From an uncultured Ruminococcus sp. (lineage in GTDB: Bacteria > Bacillota > Clostridia > Oscillospirales > Acutalibacteraceae): DNA of 40,968 nucleotides. The translations under genes and the position numbers were made by a program. Every line of letters starts with the position of its first letter. Position 1 is the first letter of the stretch. Positions 32,232 through 40,968 of this stretch are shown piece by piece. The notes under the pieces were generated by a model. The model made no database searches, was not told where the DNA came from, and saw only the letters and a program-made list of their open reading frames with translations. Where the stretch lies: assembly GCA_902762615.1 (NCBI GenBank), contig CACWOX010000031.1, positions 1 to 40,968 of the forward strand. Direction: 5' to 3'.

Positions 32232-34712
32232 TCACTTGATCGTGACGGTCGCCGCGCTTGAATACAGATAATTGCCCGCGCCGTCGGTGACCTTGCAGCG
32301 CACCTGCATGGCGTTCCATGTGGCGTTGGCTGTCGCCGTGGTGGAGGCGGCGGTGCGGCTGCCCCAATCGCTCCACGAGGACGCGCCCTTCTTTTTGTAC
32401 TGCCACTGGTATTGGAGTCCGCTGCCGGTTGCCTTCACCGCGAAGGTGGCGTTGCTTCCCGCTGCGACCGTCACATTGGCTGGCTGCGATGTGATCGAGA
32501 GTACGCTTACCGTGACGGTACTGCTTTGAACCGACTTGCCGGAGCCGTCGGTTATCTTGCAGTAAAGCTGTATGCCGTCCCATAAATTATTGGGAGAAAC
32601 GGTCTCGCTCGCGTGCGTGCGGTTGTTCCACACGCTGAAGGAGGTCTGCCCCTTCTTCCTGAAGTACCACTGGTATTTTAAATCGCTGCCTGTCGCCTTG
32701 ACCGACAGCGTGAGCGACTTGCCGACAACGATGCTCTGATTCTTTGGCTGCTGTGTGACGGTGATGGCGGACGTGCCGAATGTGACGGAAATCGTGCCGG
32801 ATTTGAGCGACGCTCCAAGGCTATCCTTTATGAGACAATAGAGCTGAATGCCGTCCCATGTGTCGTTGGGTGTGACGGGTTCCGAAGCATGGGTGCGTCC
32901 GTTCCACACCGACCACGCGGAGGCGCCCTTCTTCTTGAAGTACCACTGGTATTTTAAACCGCTGCCTGTCGCCTTGACCGACAGGGTGACAGAACTGCCC
33001 TTGACAATGGTTTTGCTCTGCGGCTGTGTGGTAATGGCGAGGTTGCTGAGTCTGACGGTGGCAGCCTCCGATTTGAGCGAATGATCGCTGTCGTCCTTGA
33101 TAAGACAGTAGAGCTGAATGCCGTCCCATGTGTCGTTGGGCGTGACGGTTTCCGAGGCGTGAGTGCGTCCGTTCCAGATTGACCATGCGGAGGCGCCCTT
33201 CTTCTTGAAGTACCACTGGTATTTTAAACCGCTGCCCGTCGCCTTGACTGAGATTGTGAAGGAGCTGCCCTTGATGACCGTTCCGCCTGTGGGCTGGGAG
33301 GTGATCTTAATTGCCGGAGCGGGGGTGTAATTGTATTGCATTTTCACATTACTTGTCAGACCGGCGTCAAGCTGCACGCCCGATGCGTCGGTCAGCAGCT
33401 TCTTCCACTGCTGTGCCGTGTCGGGATACCTGACTTCTTGCAGAGCGCTGCATCCCTCGAATGCATTTTCACCGATCTTCGCAATCGAATCCGGTACCGT
33501 CATAACCGTCAGACCGGTACAGCTCTCAAACGCTCTCTCCCCTATCGCGGTAAGCGATGAAGGCAGATTGATGGCAGTGATCATGCCGCATCCCGAAAAA
33601 GCCGCCCCTTCCACACGGGTGACAGACGAAGGAAGGGTTACCGTTCCGGTCTTTCCCGACGGACATGCGATAACCAATGTCTTGTTTTTGTTGTACAGCA
33701 CGCCTGCCTCTGATGAATAATTGGCATTGGCGCTGTCTACGCTGATAGCCGATAATTTGGTCATGCCGTAAAAAGCCATGCTGCCTATGCCGGTGACCGA
33801 TTTCGGAATATTCATCGCGGTCAGGCTGCCGCATCCCCAAAACGCGCCTTCTCCCAGGGTTTTGAGGGTTGCGGGAAGGGTAATGCTTTTCAGGCTCCGG
33901 CATCCGCTGAAGGCGTATTCCCCTATGGCTGTCGCCGAGCCGGACATGGTGACGGTTTGCAGACTGCCGCATCCGTCAAAGGCGTGAGCGCCTATCGCTG
34001 TGACGGAATCCAGAATAGTGAGGGAGGTCAGTCCGCCGCAAAACTCAAAAGCCCATGCGCCTATTTTTTTGAGCGACGCCGGCAACGTCACGCCCGTCAG
34101 CCTGTCGCAATAAGCAAAGGCATAATCCCCTATCTCGGTGAGCGTGGAGGGCAGGGTCAAAGCGCCGGACTTTGCGACAGGGCAGAATAGCAGGCGGGTT
34201 TTGTCCTTATTATAAAGAATCCCGTTTGCGGAGGAAAAAGCCGTATTGCCGCTGTCAACCGTAACATTTTCAAGGCTGGTGCAGCTTTCAAAAATCTCCT
34301 CTCCTATGGTTTTGACGGATTTGGATATGGTGACGCTTTTGAGACCTGTGCAATTGGAAAAAACATGATCGCCCAGCGTGGCAACGGAATTCGGCAAAGT
34401 CACGCCGGTCAGACCGCCGCAATAATAGAAGGCGTAGTCCCCTATGCTTTTGACAGAGGCAGGAATGGTCACCTCCTTCATGTCGGAGCAGCAGTAAAAC
34501 GCCCATGATTCAATCGACGTGACACTGCCGGGGATCACCACCTTGCTTGCGCTGCCGGTGTAGGAATACAGCACTCCGTCGCGGATATCAAAACCGTTCC
34601 CGTCTGCATACACTGTATTTCCGCCGCTCGGGAACATTGGCGGAAAGGCTGCCAGCAGGGCGAATACCGCCGCCAGCGTCAGACACAGAAATGCTTTTCT
34701 CATCTCTTTCAT
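32232..34712 (-). CDS. Secreted BspA-like LRR protein with four Ig-like modules
   Basis: The 826-residue protein has a signal peptide (MRKAFLCLTLAAVFALLAAF ... VYADG), then LRR_5 repeats of about 23 residues (VTIPASVKSIGDYAFYYC, LPNSVATLGDHVFSNC and so on, about 55-455). Two short insertions (TAFSSANGILYNKDKTRLLF and NYSSEAGVLYNKNKTLVIA) mark sub-blocks. Four near-identical Ig-like modules of about 88 residues follow from about 468 (TSQPTGGTVIKGSSFTISVKA ... YQWYFKKKGASAWSIW). There is no sortase motif or membrane anchor, so it is released or held non-covalently. AAGGAGAG precedes the ATG. A role in adhesion is typical of BspA-like proteins, but the ligand is unknown. Confidence 0.9.
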   Translation of the reverse strand: MKEMRKAFLCLTLAAVFALLAAFPPMFPSGGNTVYADGNGFDIRDGVLYSYTGSASKVVIPGSVTSIESWAFYCCSDMKEVTIPASVKSIGDYAFYYCGGLTGVTLPNSVATLGDHVFSNCTGLKSVTISKSVKTIGEEIFESCTSLENVTVDSGNTAFSSANGILYNKDKTRLLFCPVAKSGALTLPSTLTEIGDYAFAYCDRLTGVTLPASLKKIGAWAFEFCGGLTSLTILDSVTAIGAHAFDGCGSLQTVTMSGSATAIGEYAFSGCRSLKSITLPATLKTLGEGAFWGCGSLTAMNIPKSVTGIGSMAFYGMTKLSAISVDSANANYSSEAGVLYNKNKTLVIACPSGKTGTVTLPSSVTRVEGAAFSGCGMITAINLPSSLTAIGERAFESCTGLTVMTVPDSIAKIGENAFEGCSALQEVRYPDTAQQWKKLLTDASGVQLDAGLTSNVKMQYNYTPAPAIKITSQPTGGTVIKGSSFTISVKATGSGLKYQWYFKKKGASAWSIWNGRTHASETVTPNDTWDGIQLYCLIKDDSDHSLKSEAATVRLSNLAITTQPQSKTIVKGSSVTLSVKATGSGLKYQWYFKKKGASAWSVWNGRTHASEPVTPNDTWDGIQLYCLIKDSLGASLKSGTISVTFGTSAITVTQQPKNQSIVVGKSLTLSVKATGSDLKYQWYFRKKGQTSFSVWNNRTHASETVSPNNLWDGIQLYCKITDGSGKSVQSSTVTVSVLSITSQPANVTVAAGSNATFAVKATGSGLQYQWQYKKKGASSWSDWGSRTAASTTATANATWNAMQVRCKVTDGAGNYLYSSAATVTIK

Positions 34713-34748
34713 AGTGCAATCTCTCCTTACAAATGTTCATACAACACA

Positions 34749-34789
34749 GCGCACACGCCGACATTCTGCGATGAAAGTGACGTGTGCGC
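34749..34789 (-). terminator. Hairpin after the second LRR gene
   Basis: GCGCACACG (34749-34757) and CGTGTGCGC (34781-34789) pair perfectly with a 23-base loop. There is no strong U-run on the minus strand, so termination may be partial. A related stem (ACGCACA/TGTGCGT) follows the third LRR gene near 37986-38035. Confidence 0.55.
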
Positions 34790-34837
34790 CTGAATGATTA
34801 TTTAACTATAGTGGGGTTGCATGCTGTCTTTGAAGCA

Positions 34838-37800
34838 TTACTTAATCGTAATGGTTGCGGCATTGGAGAATACATAATTGCCAGCGCCGTCGGTTACCTT
34901 GCAGCGAACCTGCATGCCGTCCCATGTGTCGTTGGCTGTCGCTGTGGTGCTGGCGGTGGTGCGGCTGCCCCAGTTGCTCCAGTCAGCGGCGCCCTTCTTC
35001 TTGTACTGCCACTGGTATTTCAGACCGGAGCCTGTCGCCTTGACCGTAAAGGTGGCGTTGGCGCCGACTGCCACGGTGACATTGGCAGGCTGTGTTGTGA
35101 TGGAGAGAACGCTGACTGTAATGGTGCTGGATTTTACCGAAGCGCCGCCGCCGTCCTTCACCAGACAATAAAGCTGAATGCCGTCCCATGTGTCGTTGGC
35201 GGTAACGGTCTCGGAAGCGTGGGTTCTGCCGTTCCACACGCTGAAGGAGGACTGACCCTTCTTCTTGAAGTACCACTGGTAGGTAAGACCGCTGCCGGTC
35301 GCCTTGACAGAAAGAGTGACAGACTTGCCGAGTACGGTGTACTGATTGGTGGGCTGTGTGGTAATCGCCAGCGTCGAGGAGGCAATGGTGACGGTCGCGG
35401 CGTTGGAGAATACGTAATTGCCCGAACCGTCGGTGACCTTGCAGCGAACCTGCATGCCGTCCCATGTCGCGTTGGCGGTCGCTGTGGTGCTGGCGGTGGT
35501 TCTGCCGTTCCAGTCGCTCCAAGAGGTTGCGCCCTTCTTCTTATACTGCCACTGGTATTTCAGTCCGGAGCCTGTCGCCTTGACCGTGAAGGTGGCGTTG
35601 CTGCCGGCTGCCACAGTGACATTGGAGGGATGCTGGGTAATGGTAACCCCTGATGAGCCCAATGTAATGGTTGCGGTGCTGGAATTCAGAGAATTGCCGG
35701 CGTTGTCGGTCACCTTGCAATAGAGCTGGATGCCGTCCCATGTCGCATTGGGCGTGACGGTTTCGGTGGCATTTACTCTGCCGCTCCACTCGCTGAAGGA
35801 GGTCTGACCCTTCTTCTTGAAGTACCACTGATAGGTAAGACCCGAGCCGGTCGCCTTGACAGAGAGCGTAATGGATTTGCCGAGTTCCACAGTCTGGCTC
35901 TTGGGCTGTGTGGTGATGGAGAGCACTCTGATTGTCACGGTGTCGGAATTAACGCTGCCGCTGCTGCCGGTCACCTTGCAATAGAGCTGAATGCCGTCCC
36001 ATGTGTTGTTGGGCGTAACGGTTTCGGAGGCGTGCGTTCTGCCGTTCCAGAGCGAGAAGGAGGTCTGTCCCGACTTCTTATAATACCACTGATAGGTAAG
36101 ACCCGAGCCGTTGGCGTCGAGCGAAAGAGTCAGCGATTTGCCGACAACAATGCTCTGGTTCTTAGGCTGACGTGTGATTTCCAAGCCCTTGCAGTTGACC
36201 TTGACCGAGCTTGGGAACGCCGCTTTCATTTCCGAATATTCCCACTGGGTCGGGGTACCGGCGTAATTGACGGTTTCCACGGGCGTGTCTGTGACAGCCG
36301 AAGAGCTGAACTTGGGCGATATGGTATTGATATGGAAGGTTTTGAGAAGGGTGCAGCCCGCAAACGCGTTGTCACCCACACTGGTGATCGCTGCCGGAAG
36401 GGTGATTTCGGTCAGAGCCGTGCAGCCCTTGAATGCGCCTGTGCCGATGGACTTGATCTTTTCGGGAATGGTGACGCTTGTCAGGCTGGAGCAGTTGATA
36501 AATGTGTAGTTGCCGATAGAGGTAACAGAATTGGAGAGCTTGACGGATTTCAGATTCTTGCAGCCGTAGAAGGTGTAGCCGCCGATAGAGGTGACCGAGT
36601 CGGGAATGACTGCGCTCTCGAGACTGGTGCAGGTGTCAAAGAGTTCGGTGCCGATTGACTTGACGGAATTTGGTATCGTCACGCTCTTTAAGCTGGTGCA
36701 GTTGTGGAACACATTTCTGCCGATAGCGGTGACACTGTCGGGAATATTGACGTCCGTCAGTTTGGAGCAGTTGATGAACATGTAGTCGCCCAGCTTGGTA
36801 ATCGAGCTGGGAATTGTCAACTTAGTCAGATTCCGGCAGCCGGAGAAAACGCTGGCGCCGACCGACTTGACGGTGCTGGGAATGGTCACTGTCTTGACCG
36901 AGATGTTGTTTTTAAATGCTTCGTCGCCTATCGCCGTGACAAAACTCGGAATGGTGACATTCGCGTCGGTGCCGCTGTACTTGGTAAGCACGCCGTCAGC
37001 GTTGACGGTAAAGCCGCAATGCAGCGTCATGCCGCTGAGCAGCTCCACATTGCTGCCAACCATAGCGTCCCATTTGGCTTTGGTGCCGCCGTAAAAGACG
37101 TCCTTGATGCCGACGGTATTGCTGCTGGCGCTGTTGCCGAAAATATAAGCGTCAAGCGAAGTGACGGTGGCGGGAATCATGATCGCCTTCATATTGGCGC
37201 ACTTGTGGAAGGCATAGGTGCCGATGGAGGTGACGGCGGAGGGTACCTCGTAGAAGGTGTCAGTATTGCCCTGATAGAAATAGAACAGTTTAGTGCCGTC
37301 CTTGCTGAAGATATTGCCGTTGTCGTCCGACTTGAATGTGGTATTGTAGGAGCTGACGTAGATCGAACTGTCAAAACACGGCATTTTGATGGATGTGGTC
37401 TCTGTGGGAATGGTCAGGTTCGTGAGCTTGGGGCAGCGCAGGAACGCGCTCATTCCGATAGATTTGACGTAATTGAGGAATATAGATTCGAGACTCGAGC
37501 AGCCGTTGAAGGCGTAGCTCTCTATCGTCTCGGTGCCGCCGATGCCCACGTCCCAAAGATTGGTGCAGCCGTAGAAGGCGCGTGCGCCGATCTTCTTGCA
37601 GCCGAGCGGCATTTAAACCGCTGTTATCTTGGTGTTATCCCTGAATACGCCGCTGCCGACCTCGGTGACGTCGTCGGGAATAGTGACTTCGCCGCCCGCA
37701 CCGGTGTACTTGGTGAGCACGCCGTCCACAATCGTGAAGTCGCTCGCGGCGCTGACCGTCATGACATGTTCCCTGCCCCCGCCGGCAAGCAAGGGAACAA

Positions 37801-37858
37801 ATACCGCCAGCATGGCAAAAACAACCGCCAGTGAGATTCTTCTGAGTGTTTTTTGCAT
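34838..37858 (-). pseudogene. Secreted LRR protein with five Ig-like modules, interrupted by an in-frame TAA
   Basis: The signal peptide (KTLRRISLAVVFAMLAVFVPLLAGG) and an N-terminal cap (FTIVDGVLTKYTGAGGEVTIPDDVTEVGSGVF) run to TAA at 37615-37613. The same frame then continues without a gap into MPLGCKKIGARAFYGCTNL, LRR_5 repeats and, from about residue 557, five Ig-like modules to a stop at 34838. In the paralog upstream the stop position aligns with a Thr (VTSVTMAMT...). The main domain (37612-34838, 924 residues) has no signal peptide of its own, so without read-through it would not be exported. This is either a nonsense mutation or a sequencing error. The start has GTGAGGT upstream. Confidence 0.8.
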
Positions 37859-38051
37859 TACTTGATTACCTCACTTTACAAAAAAAATTTTCCGTTTTGG
37901 AAAACTCTCAGGTACAAAAAGCCTTCCTCACAAATAAATTATACAACACGCCTATAAAAATGTCAATCATTGTTAAAATAATAACAAACGCACACGCTGC
38001 CATTGCCTTTCTGTCAGCTTTGGCGACATGTGCGTCTGTTTCATTGATTTT
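37852..38051 (-). repeat. 200-bp direct repeat: gene tail, intergenic, promoter and start codon (copy A)
   Basis: It is nearly identical to 40770-40968 (about five substitutions and one T indel seen by eye). On the minus strand it runs from the last codons of the upstream LRR gene (ENQ stop), through a terminator-like stem, the promoter and a leader hairpin, to the ATG and second codon of the next gene. It marks the unit boundary of a tandem gene duplication. Confidence 0.9.
37938..37966 (-). promoter_or_regulatory. Promoter of the interrupted LRR gene
   Basis: On the minus strand, TTGACA (37966-37961), 17 bases, then TATAAT (37943-37938), both perfect. Between the start of transcription and the ATG at 37858 lies an AU-rich hairpin (TTTTCC / GGAAAA, 37904-37888) followed by eight U in the RNA, shaped like a terminator. 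Confidence 0.85.
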
Positions 38052-40776
38052 CCTTAACGATGCAGTAGAGCTGAATGCCGTTCCACGTGGCGTTGGGAGT
38101 GACCGTCTCGCTGGCGTGGGTTCTGCCATTCCATAAGGAGAAGGAGGTCTGTCCCGCCTTCTTGTAATACCACTGATAGGTCAGCCCTTCGCCCTGTGCC
38201 TTGAGCGAAAGGGTTACGCTTCCGCCGAGGCTGATGGTCTTGTCGGTGGGCTGTGTGGTGATCTTCAAGGGCTGCTTGACGGTGACAGTAACGGTATCGG
38301 ACTTGACGGAAGCGCTGCTGCTGTCCTTGACGATGCAGTAGAGCTGAATGCCGTTCCATGTGGCGTTGGGAGTGACCGTTTCGCTGGCGTGGGTGTGACC
38401 GTTCCATGCGGAGAAGGCGGTCTGCCCGACCTTCTTGAAGTACCACTGATAGGTCAGACCGCTGCCCTGTGCTTTGAGCGAAAGGGTGGTGCTGTCGCCG
38501 AGGTTGACTGTCTTGCTGACAGGCTGAGTGGTAATTTTAAGCTCGGTCTTGACGGTGACGGTGATAGTGTTGGACTTAACGGAATTATTTGCGCTGTCCT
38601 TGACGATGCAGTAGAGCTGTATGCCGTCCCATGTCGCGTTGGGCGTAACGGTCTCGCTGGCGTGGGTTCTGCCGCTCCAGAGCGAGAAATCGGCAGCGCC
38701 CTTCTTCTTGTAGTACCACTGATATTTCAAGCCGTCGCCCTGTGCTTTGAGCGAAAGAGTCACGCTGTCGCCGAGGTTGACTGTCTGATTGACAGGCTGC
38801 TTGGTTATTTTCAGATTGTTGGTGACAGTGACGGTCGCCTTGTCGGTGTTGACATAATGACCGCTGTTGTCAGAGATGGTGCAATAGAGCTGAATACCGT
38901 CCCATGTCGCGTTGGGAGTGACGGTTTCGCTGGCATGGGTGTGACCGTTCCACGGGGAGAAGACCGTCTGACCGACCTTTTTGTAATACCACTGGTAGGT
39001 CAGACCCTCGCCCTGCGCGGTGGAGAGAGTGAGGCTGTCCCCGAGGTTGACGGTCTGGCTTTCCGGCTGCTGTGTCACCTTGATAAAGGGGATGACGGTC
39101 AGACTGACGACGTTGCTTCTGCCGTTCTTGCCTGCCGAATCCTTCACGGCACAGTAGAAATCGGCTTTGTTGAGGTCGTAGCCGGCGTTGAAGGTGATGG
39201 TGTTGGTTTTGCAGCCTGCGCCGTCCCAATAGAGCCAATCGCCTGTATCGGCGAGCTTGTAGTGCCATTCGTAGGTGATGTCTCCGTTGCTGCTTCTGGC
39301 TTCGGTGGTGAGAGTGACGCTGCCGCCCTCGTCAACGACGGTTCTCTGTCTGGGCTGCGTGAGAAATACGAAGGTGCCTGAGTTGAAGTTGACGGTGGGC
39401 ATTTCGCTGCTGATAAATGCGTAATCCACGGTCTTGCCGTTTGCGTTGCGCATGGCGTTCCAGTTGTCCTGCGAGCCTGCGTAATTGACGGCGGTAACCG
39501 TTTTGGGGAAGGTGAGATTGCTGAAATCGGGAGCGATCGCGTTCCAGTTGACGGTAGCGACGGATGTGTTGTAGAATGCGCTGCCGCCGATCTTAGTGAC
39601 GGTGGAGGGAATGGTGACGGCAGTGAGGTTTTTGCAGCCCCAGAACATACTGTCGCCGATCACCGTCATGCCTTCATACATGCCCGCCATTTTAAGCGAT
39701 TCACAGTTACGAAAAGCGTAGTAGTCCACCTTGGTGAGCGATGTGGAAAGCGAAACGCCCTTGAGATTGCGGTTGCCCTCGAAAGCGCCGTACCTGATGG
39801 AGGTAATGCTGTCGGGCATGGAGTAAAGGGTGCGGCTTGACGCGGCAGGGAAGGCGAAAATCGTGGTTTCGTCCACATCCACCAAAGCCTCGTCGAGAAT
39901 CTTGAATTCGGCGTTGCCGGACGCGACGGAAATCGTTTTGAGCGACTGGCAGTCGGAGAACACGCCGCCGCCAAGGACGGTGACATTCACCGGAATGGAG
40001 ATGCTTGTAAGAGCGGTGCTGCGGAATGCGCAGGAATCAATTTTCGTCATTGCGACAGGCAGGAAAGGAACGGTCGCCAGATTGGAACAATAGGCGAAGG
40101 CGTAGCTTCCTATGGTTTTAACTGCGCTTGTAAAATTGACCCTTTTGATGTGCGGGTTTTTGTAGAAAGCATAGGTGGATACCGTCTCGGTTCCGTTCTT
40201 AATGGTGTACAATTCCTCCGACTTGCCGCAGGGATAGCAGACCAGAGAGTTTTCCTTCTTGTTGTAAAGAACGCCGTTGCTCACCTCATAGGTTGTGTTG
40301 GAGCTGTCGATGGCAAAGGCGGTCAGACCCGAACAGTTCATAAACGCCCTGGGCGATATGGACAGCAGCTTCTTGGGGAGGTTTACCTCGCTGAGCTTTA
40401 CGCAGCCATCGAACGCCTGTTCGCCGATGGTGGTGACGCTGACGCCGAACTCGACGCTTTCAAGGGCGGTGCAGTTGTAAAACGCCTTGGAGCTGACTGT
40501 AGTGACAGTCATCGCCATCGTCACGCTTGTGACGGTCTTGTTGTTTGCAAAGGCATTTTCGCCTATCACCTTGACGGTGTTGGGAATAGCCACAGCTCCG
40601 CCGCTGCCGGTGTATTTGGTCAGCGTGCCGTTTTCCACGGTGAAATCGCCGGCGGCATATGCGGTTGTTCCGCTGCCCGAGAGTGCGGGAACGAAAGCCG
40701 CAAGCATGGCAAATACCAGAGCAAGCGACAGGACTCTGAGCTTTTTGCTCAATGATGAAGTGTCTTTCATTTGCAT
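38041..40776 (-). CDS. Secreted LRR protein with five Ig-like modules, last one cut short
   Basis: The 911-residue protein has a signal peptide (LRVLSLALVFAMLAAFVPALSGSG), cap FTVENGTLTKYTGSGGAVAIPN, LRR_5 repeats (about 55-450) with YNKKENSLVCYPCGK and EALVDVDETTIFAFPAA insertions. From about 466 comes a divergent Ig-like module (LTQPRQRTVVDEGGSVTLTTEA), then four near-identical modules (TQPVSKTVNLGDSTTLSLKA ... YQWYFKKVGQTAFSAW). The last ends abruptly after IQLYCIVKENQ, without its final strands. The end coincides with the start of the 200-bp repeat, as if a recombination had swapped the gene end. No anchor is seen; secreted. ATG 40776 is used, with GTGAGGT upstream. Confidence 0.9.
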   Translation of the reverse strand: MQMKDTSSLSKKLRVLSLALVFAMLAAFVPALSGSGTTAYAAGDFTVENGTLTKYTGSGGAVAIPNTVKVIGENAFANNKTVTSVTMAMTVTTVSSKAFYNCTALESVEFGVSVTTIGEQAFDGCVKLSEVNLPKKLLSISPRAFMNCSGLTAFAIDSSNTTYEVSNGVLYNKKENSLVCYPCGKSEELYTIKNGTETVSTYAFYKNPHIKRVNFTSAVKTIGSYAFAYCSNLATVPFLPVAMTKIDSCAFRSTALTSISIPVNVTVLGGGVFSDCQSLKTISVASGNAEFKILDEALVDVDETTIFAFPAASSRTLYSMPDSITSIRYGAFEGNRNLKGVSLSTSLTKVDYYAFRNCESLKMAGMYEGMTVIGDSMFWGCKNLTAVTIPSTVTKIGGSAFYNTSVATVNWNAIAPDFSNLTFPKTVTAVNYAGSQDNWNAMRNANGKTVDYAFISSEMPTVNFNSGTFVFLTQPRQRTVVDEGGSVTLTTEARSSNGDITYEWHYKLADTGDWLYWDGAGCKTNTITFNAGYDLNKADFYCAVKDSAGKNGRSNVVSLTVIPFIKVTQQPESQTVNLGDSLTLSTAQGEGLTYQWYYKKVGQTVFSPWNGHTHASETVTPNATWDGIQLYCTISDNSGHYVNTDKATVTVTNNLKITKQPVNQTVNLGDSVTLSLKAQGDGLKYQWYYKKKGAADFSLWSGRTHASETVTPNATWDGIQLYCIVKDSANNSVKSNTITVTVKTELKITTQPVSKTVNLGDSTTLSLKAQGSGLTYQWYFKKVGQTAFSAWNGHTHASETVTPNATWNGIQLYCIVKDSSSASVKSDTVTVTVKQPLKITTQPTDKTISLGGSVTLSLKAQGEGLTYQWYYKKAGQTSFSLWNGRTHASETVTPNATWNGIQLYCIVKENQ

Positions 40777-40968
40777 TACTTGATTACCTCACTTTACAAA
40801 AAAAATTTCCGTTTTGGAAAACTCTCAGGCACAAAAATCTTTCCTCACAAATAAATTATACAACACGCATATAAAAATGTCAATCATTGTTAAAATAATA
40901 ACAAACGCACACGCTGCCATTGCCTTTCTGTCAGCTTTGGCGACATGTGCGTCTGTTTCATTGATTTT
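40770..40968 (-). repeat. 200-bp direct repeat (copy B, reaching the window edge)
   Basis: Second copy of 37852-38051. It holds the promoter of the gene starting at 40776 (TTGACA 40883-40878, 17 bases, TATAAT 40860-40855), the same leader hairpin with one T fewer, and the tail of another gene. It may continue past the window. Confidence 0.9.
40958..40968 (-). CDS. Last codons of a further LRR-family gene (partial)
   Basis: The minus strand reads ..AA-AAT-CAA-TGA, matching the ENQ-stop ending of the gene that ends at 38041, within the shared repeat. This implies another family member with the same truncated Ig-like tail just beyond the window. Inference from the repeat only. Confidence 0.5.

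Noticed and set aside
13747-37615. UGA or UAA recoding as an explanation for in-frame stops at 13747 and 37613.
   Set aside because: The two stops differ (TGA and TAA), and both codons serve as ordinary stops elsewhere in the window; point mutation or sequence error is simpler.

Overview
The window looks like chromosomal DNA of a Gram-positive anaerobe of class Clostridia, most likely a gut or rumen Oscillospiraceae (Ruminococcus-like). The reasons are AGGAGG-type ribosome binding sites, sigma-A promoters with 17-bp spacers, BspA-like leucine-rich repeat (LRR) surface proteins with Ig-like modules, Thr/Lys- and Thr/Pro-rich linkers, sortase-type anchors and a YwnA/YwnB-like gene pair. Genus and species are inference.

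Layout. (1) 1-3704: three consecutive serine-recombinase genes (one cut by the window edge, one frameshifted, one intact), the recombination end of an integrative element. (2) 3808-5139: a small unknown gene and an AbrB-type antitoxin / RelE-type toxin pair lying between two copies of a 25-bp repeat. (3) 5348-7738: ECF sigma factor, zinc-finger anti-sigma factor and two lipoproteins in one operon. (4) 7923-14604: a wall- or membrane-anchored surface protein, a small ORF, a polar amino-acid-type ABC transporter with unusual fusions (binding protein + permease; ATPase + GHKL-like domain) and two decayed response-regulator genes. (5) 14665-17160: NAD(P)H-binding protein divergent from an Rrf2 regulator, an HD-domain protein, and remnants of a BrxA (DUF1819)-like gene and an XRE regulator. 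(6) 17302-19058: AT-rich cluster of small lipoprotein and membrane genes. (7) 19269-22244: a 991-residue LRR protein with an internal sortase signal, an internal second signal peptide and a C-terminal ADP-ribosyltransferase-like domain. (8) 22565-32133: malic enzyme, secreted nine-SH3 GH24 lysozyme, cyclophilin, heterodimeric ABC exporter. (9) 32232-40968, minus strand: a tandem family of secreted LRR plus Ig-like proteins; one has an in-frame stop, and two copies of a 200-bp promoter/gene-tail repeat punctuate the array.

The most novel signal is a putative SARP-type regulon in region 4. Three promoters carry two CTGGACA-like heptamers separated by exactly 4 bp and placed exactly 8 bp from the -10 box, the geometry known for Streptomyces SARP activators. 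One promoter drives the fused transporter operon, one drives the SARP-type response regulator itself, and one drives a second receiver-domain gene. The transporter ATPase carries a C-terminal GHKL/anti-sigma-kinase-like domain, so this may be a transporter-coupled signalling system. Several of its genes are damaged here (truncated receiver, in-frame TGA, two frameshifts at A7 runs), so in this strain it may be decaying or the assembly may contain errors. The second highlight is the LRR-ADP-ribosyltransferase protein with two export/anchoring signals in one polypeptide.
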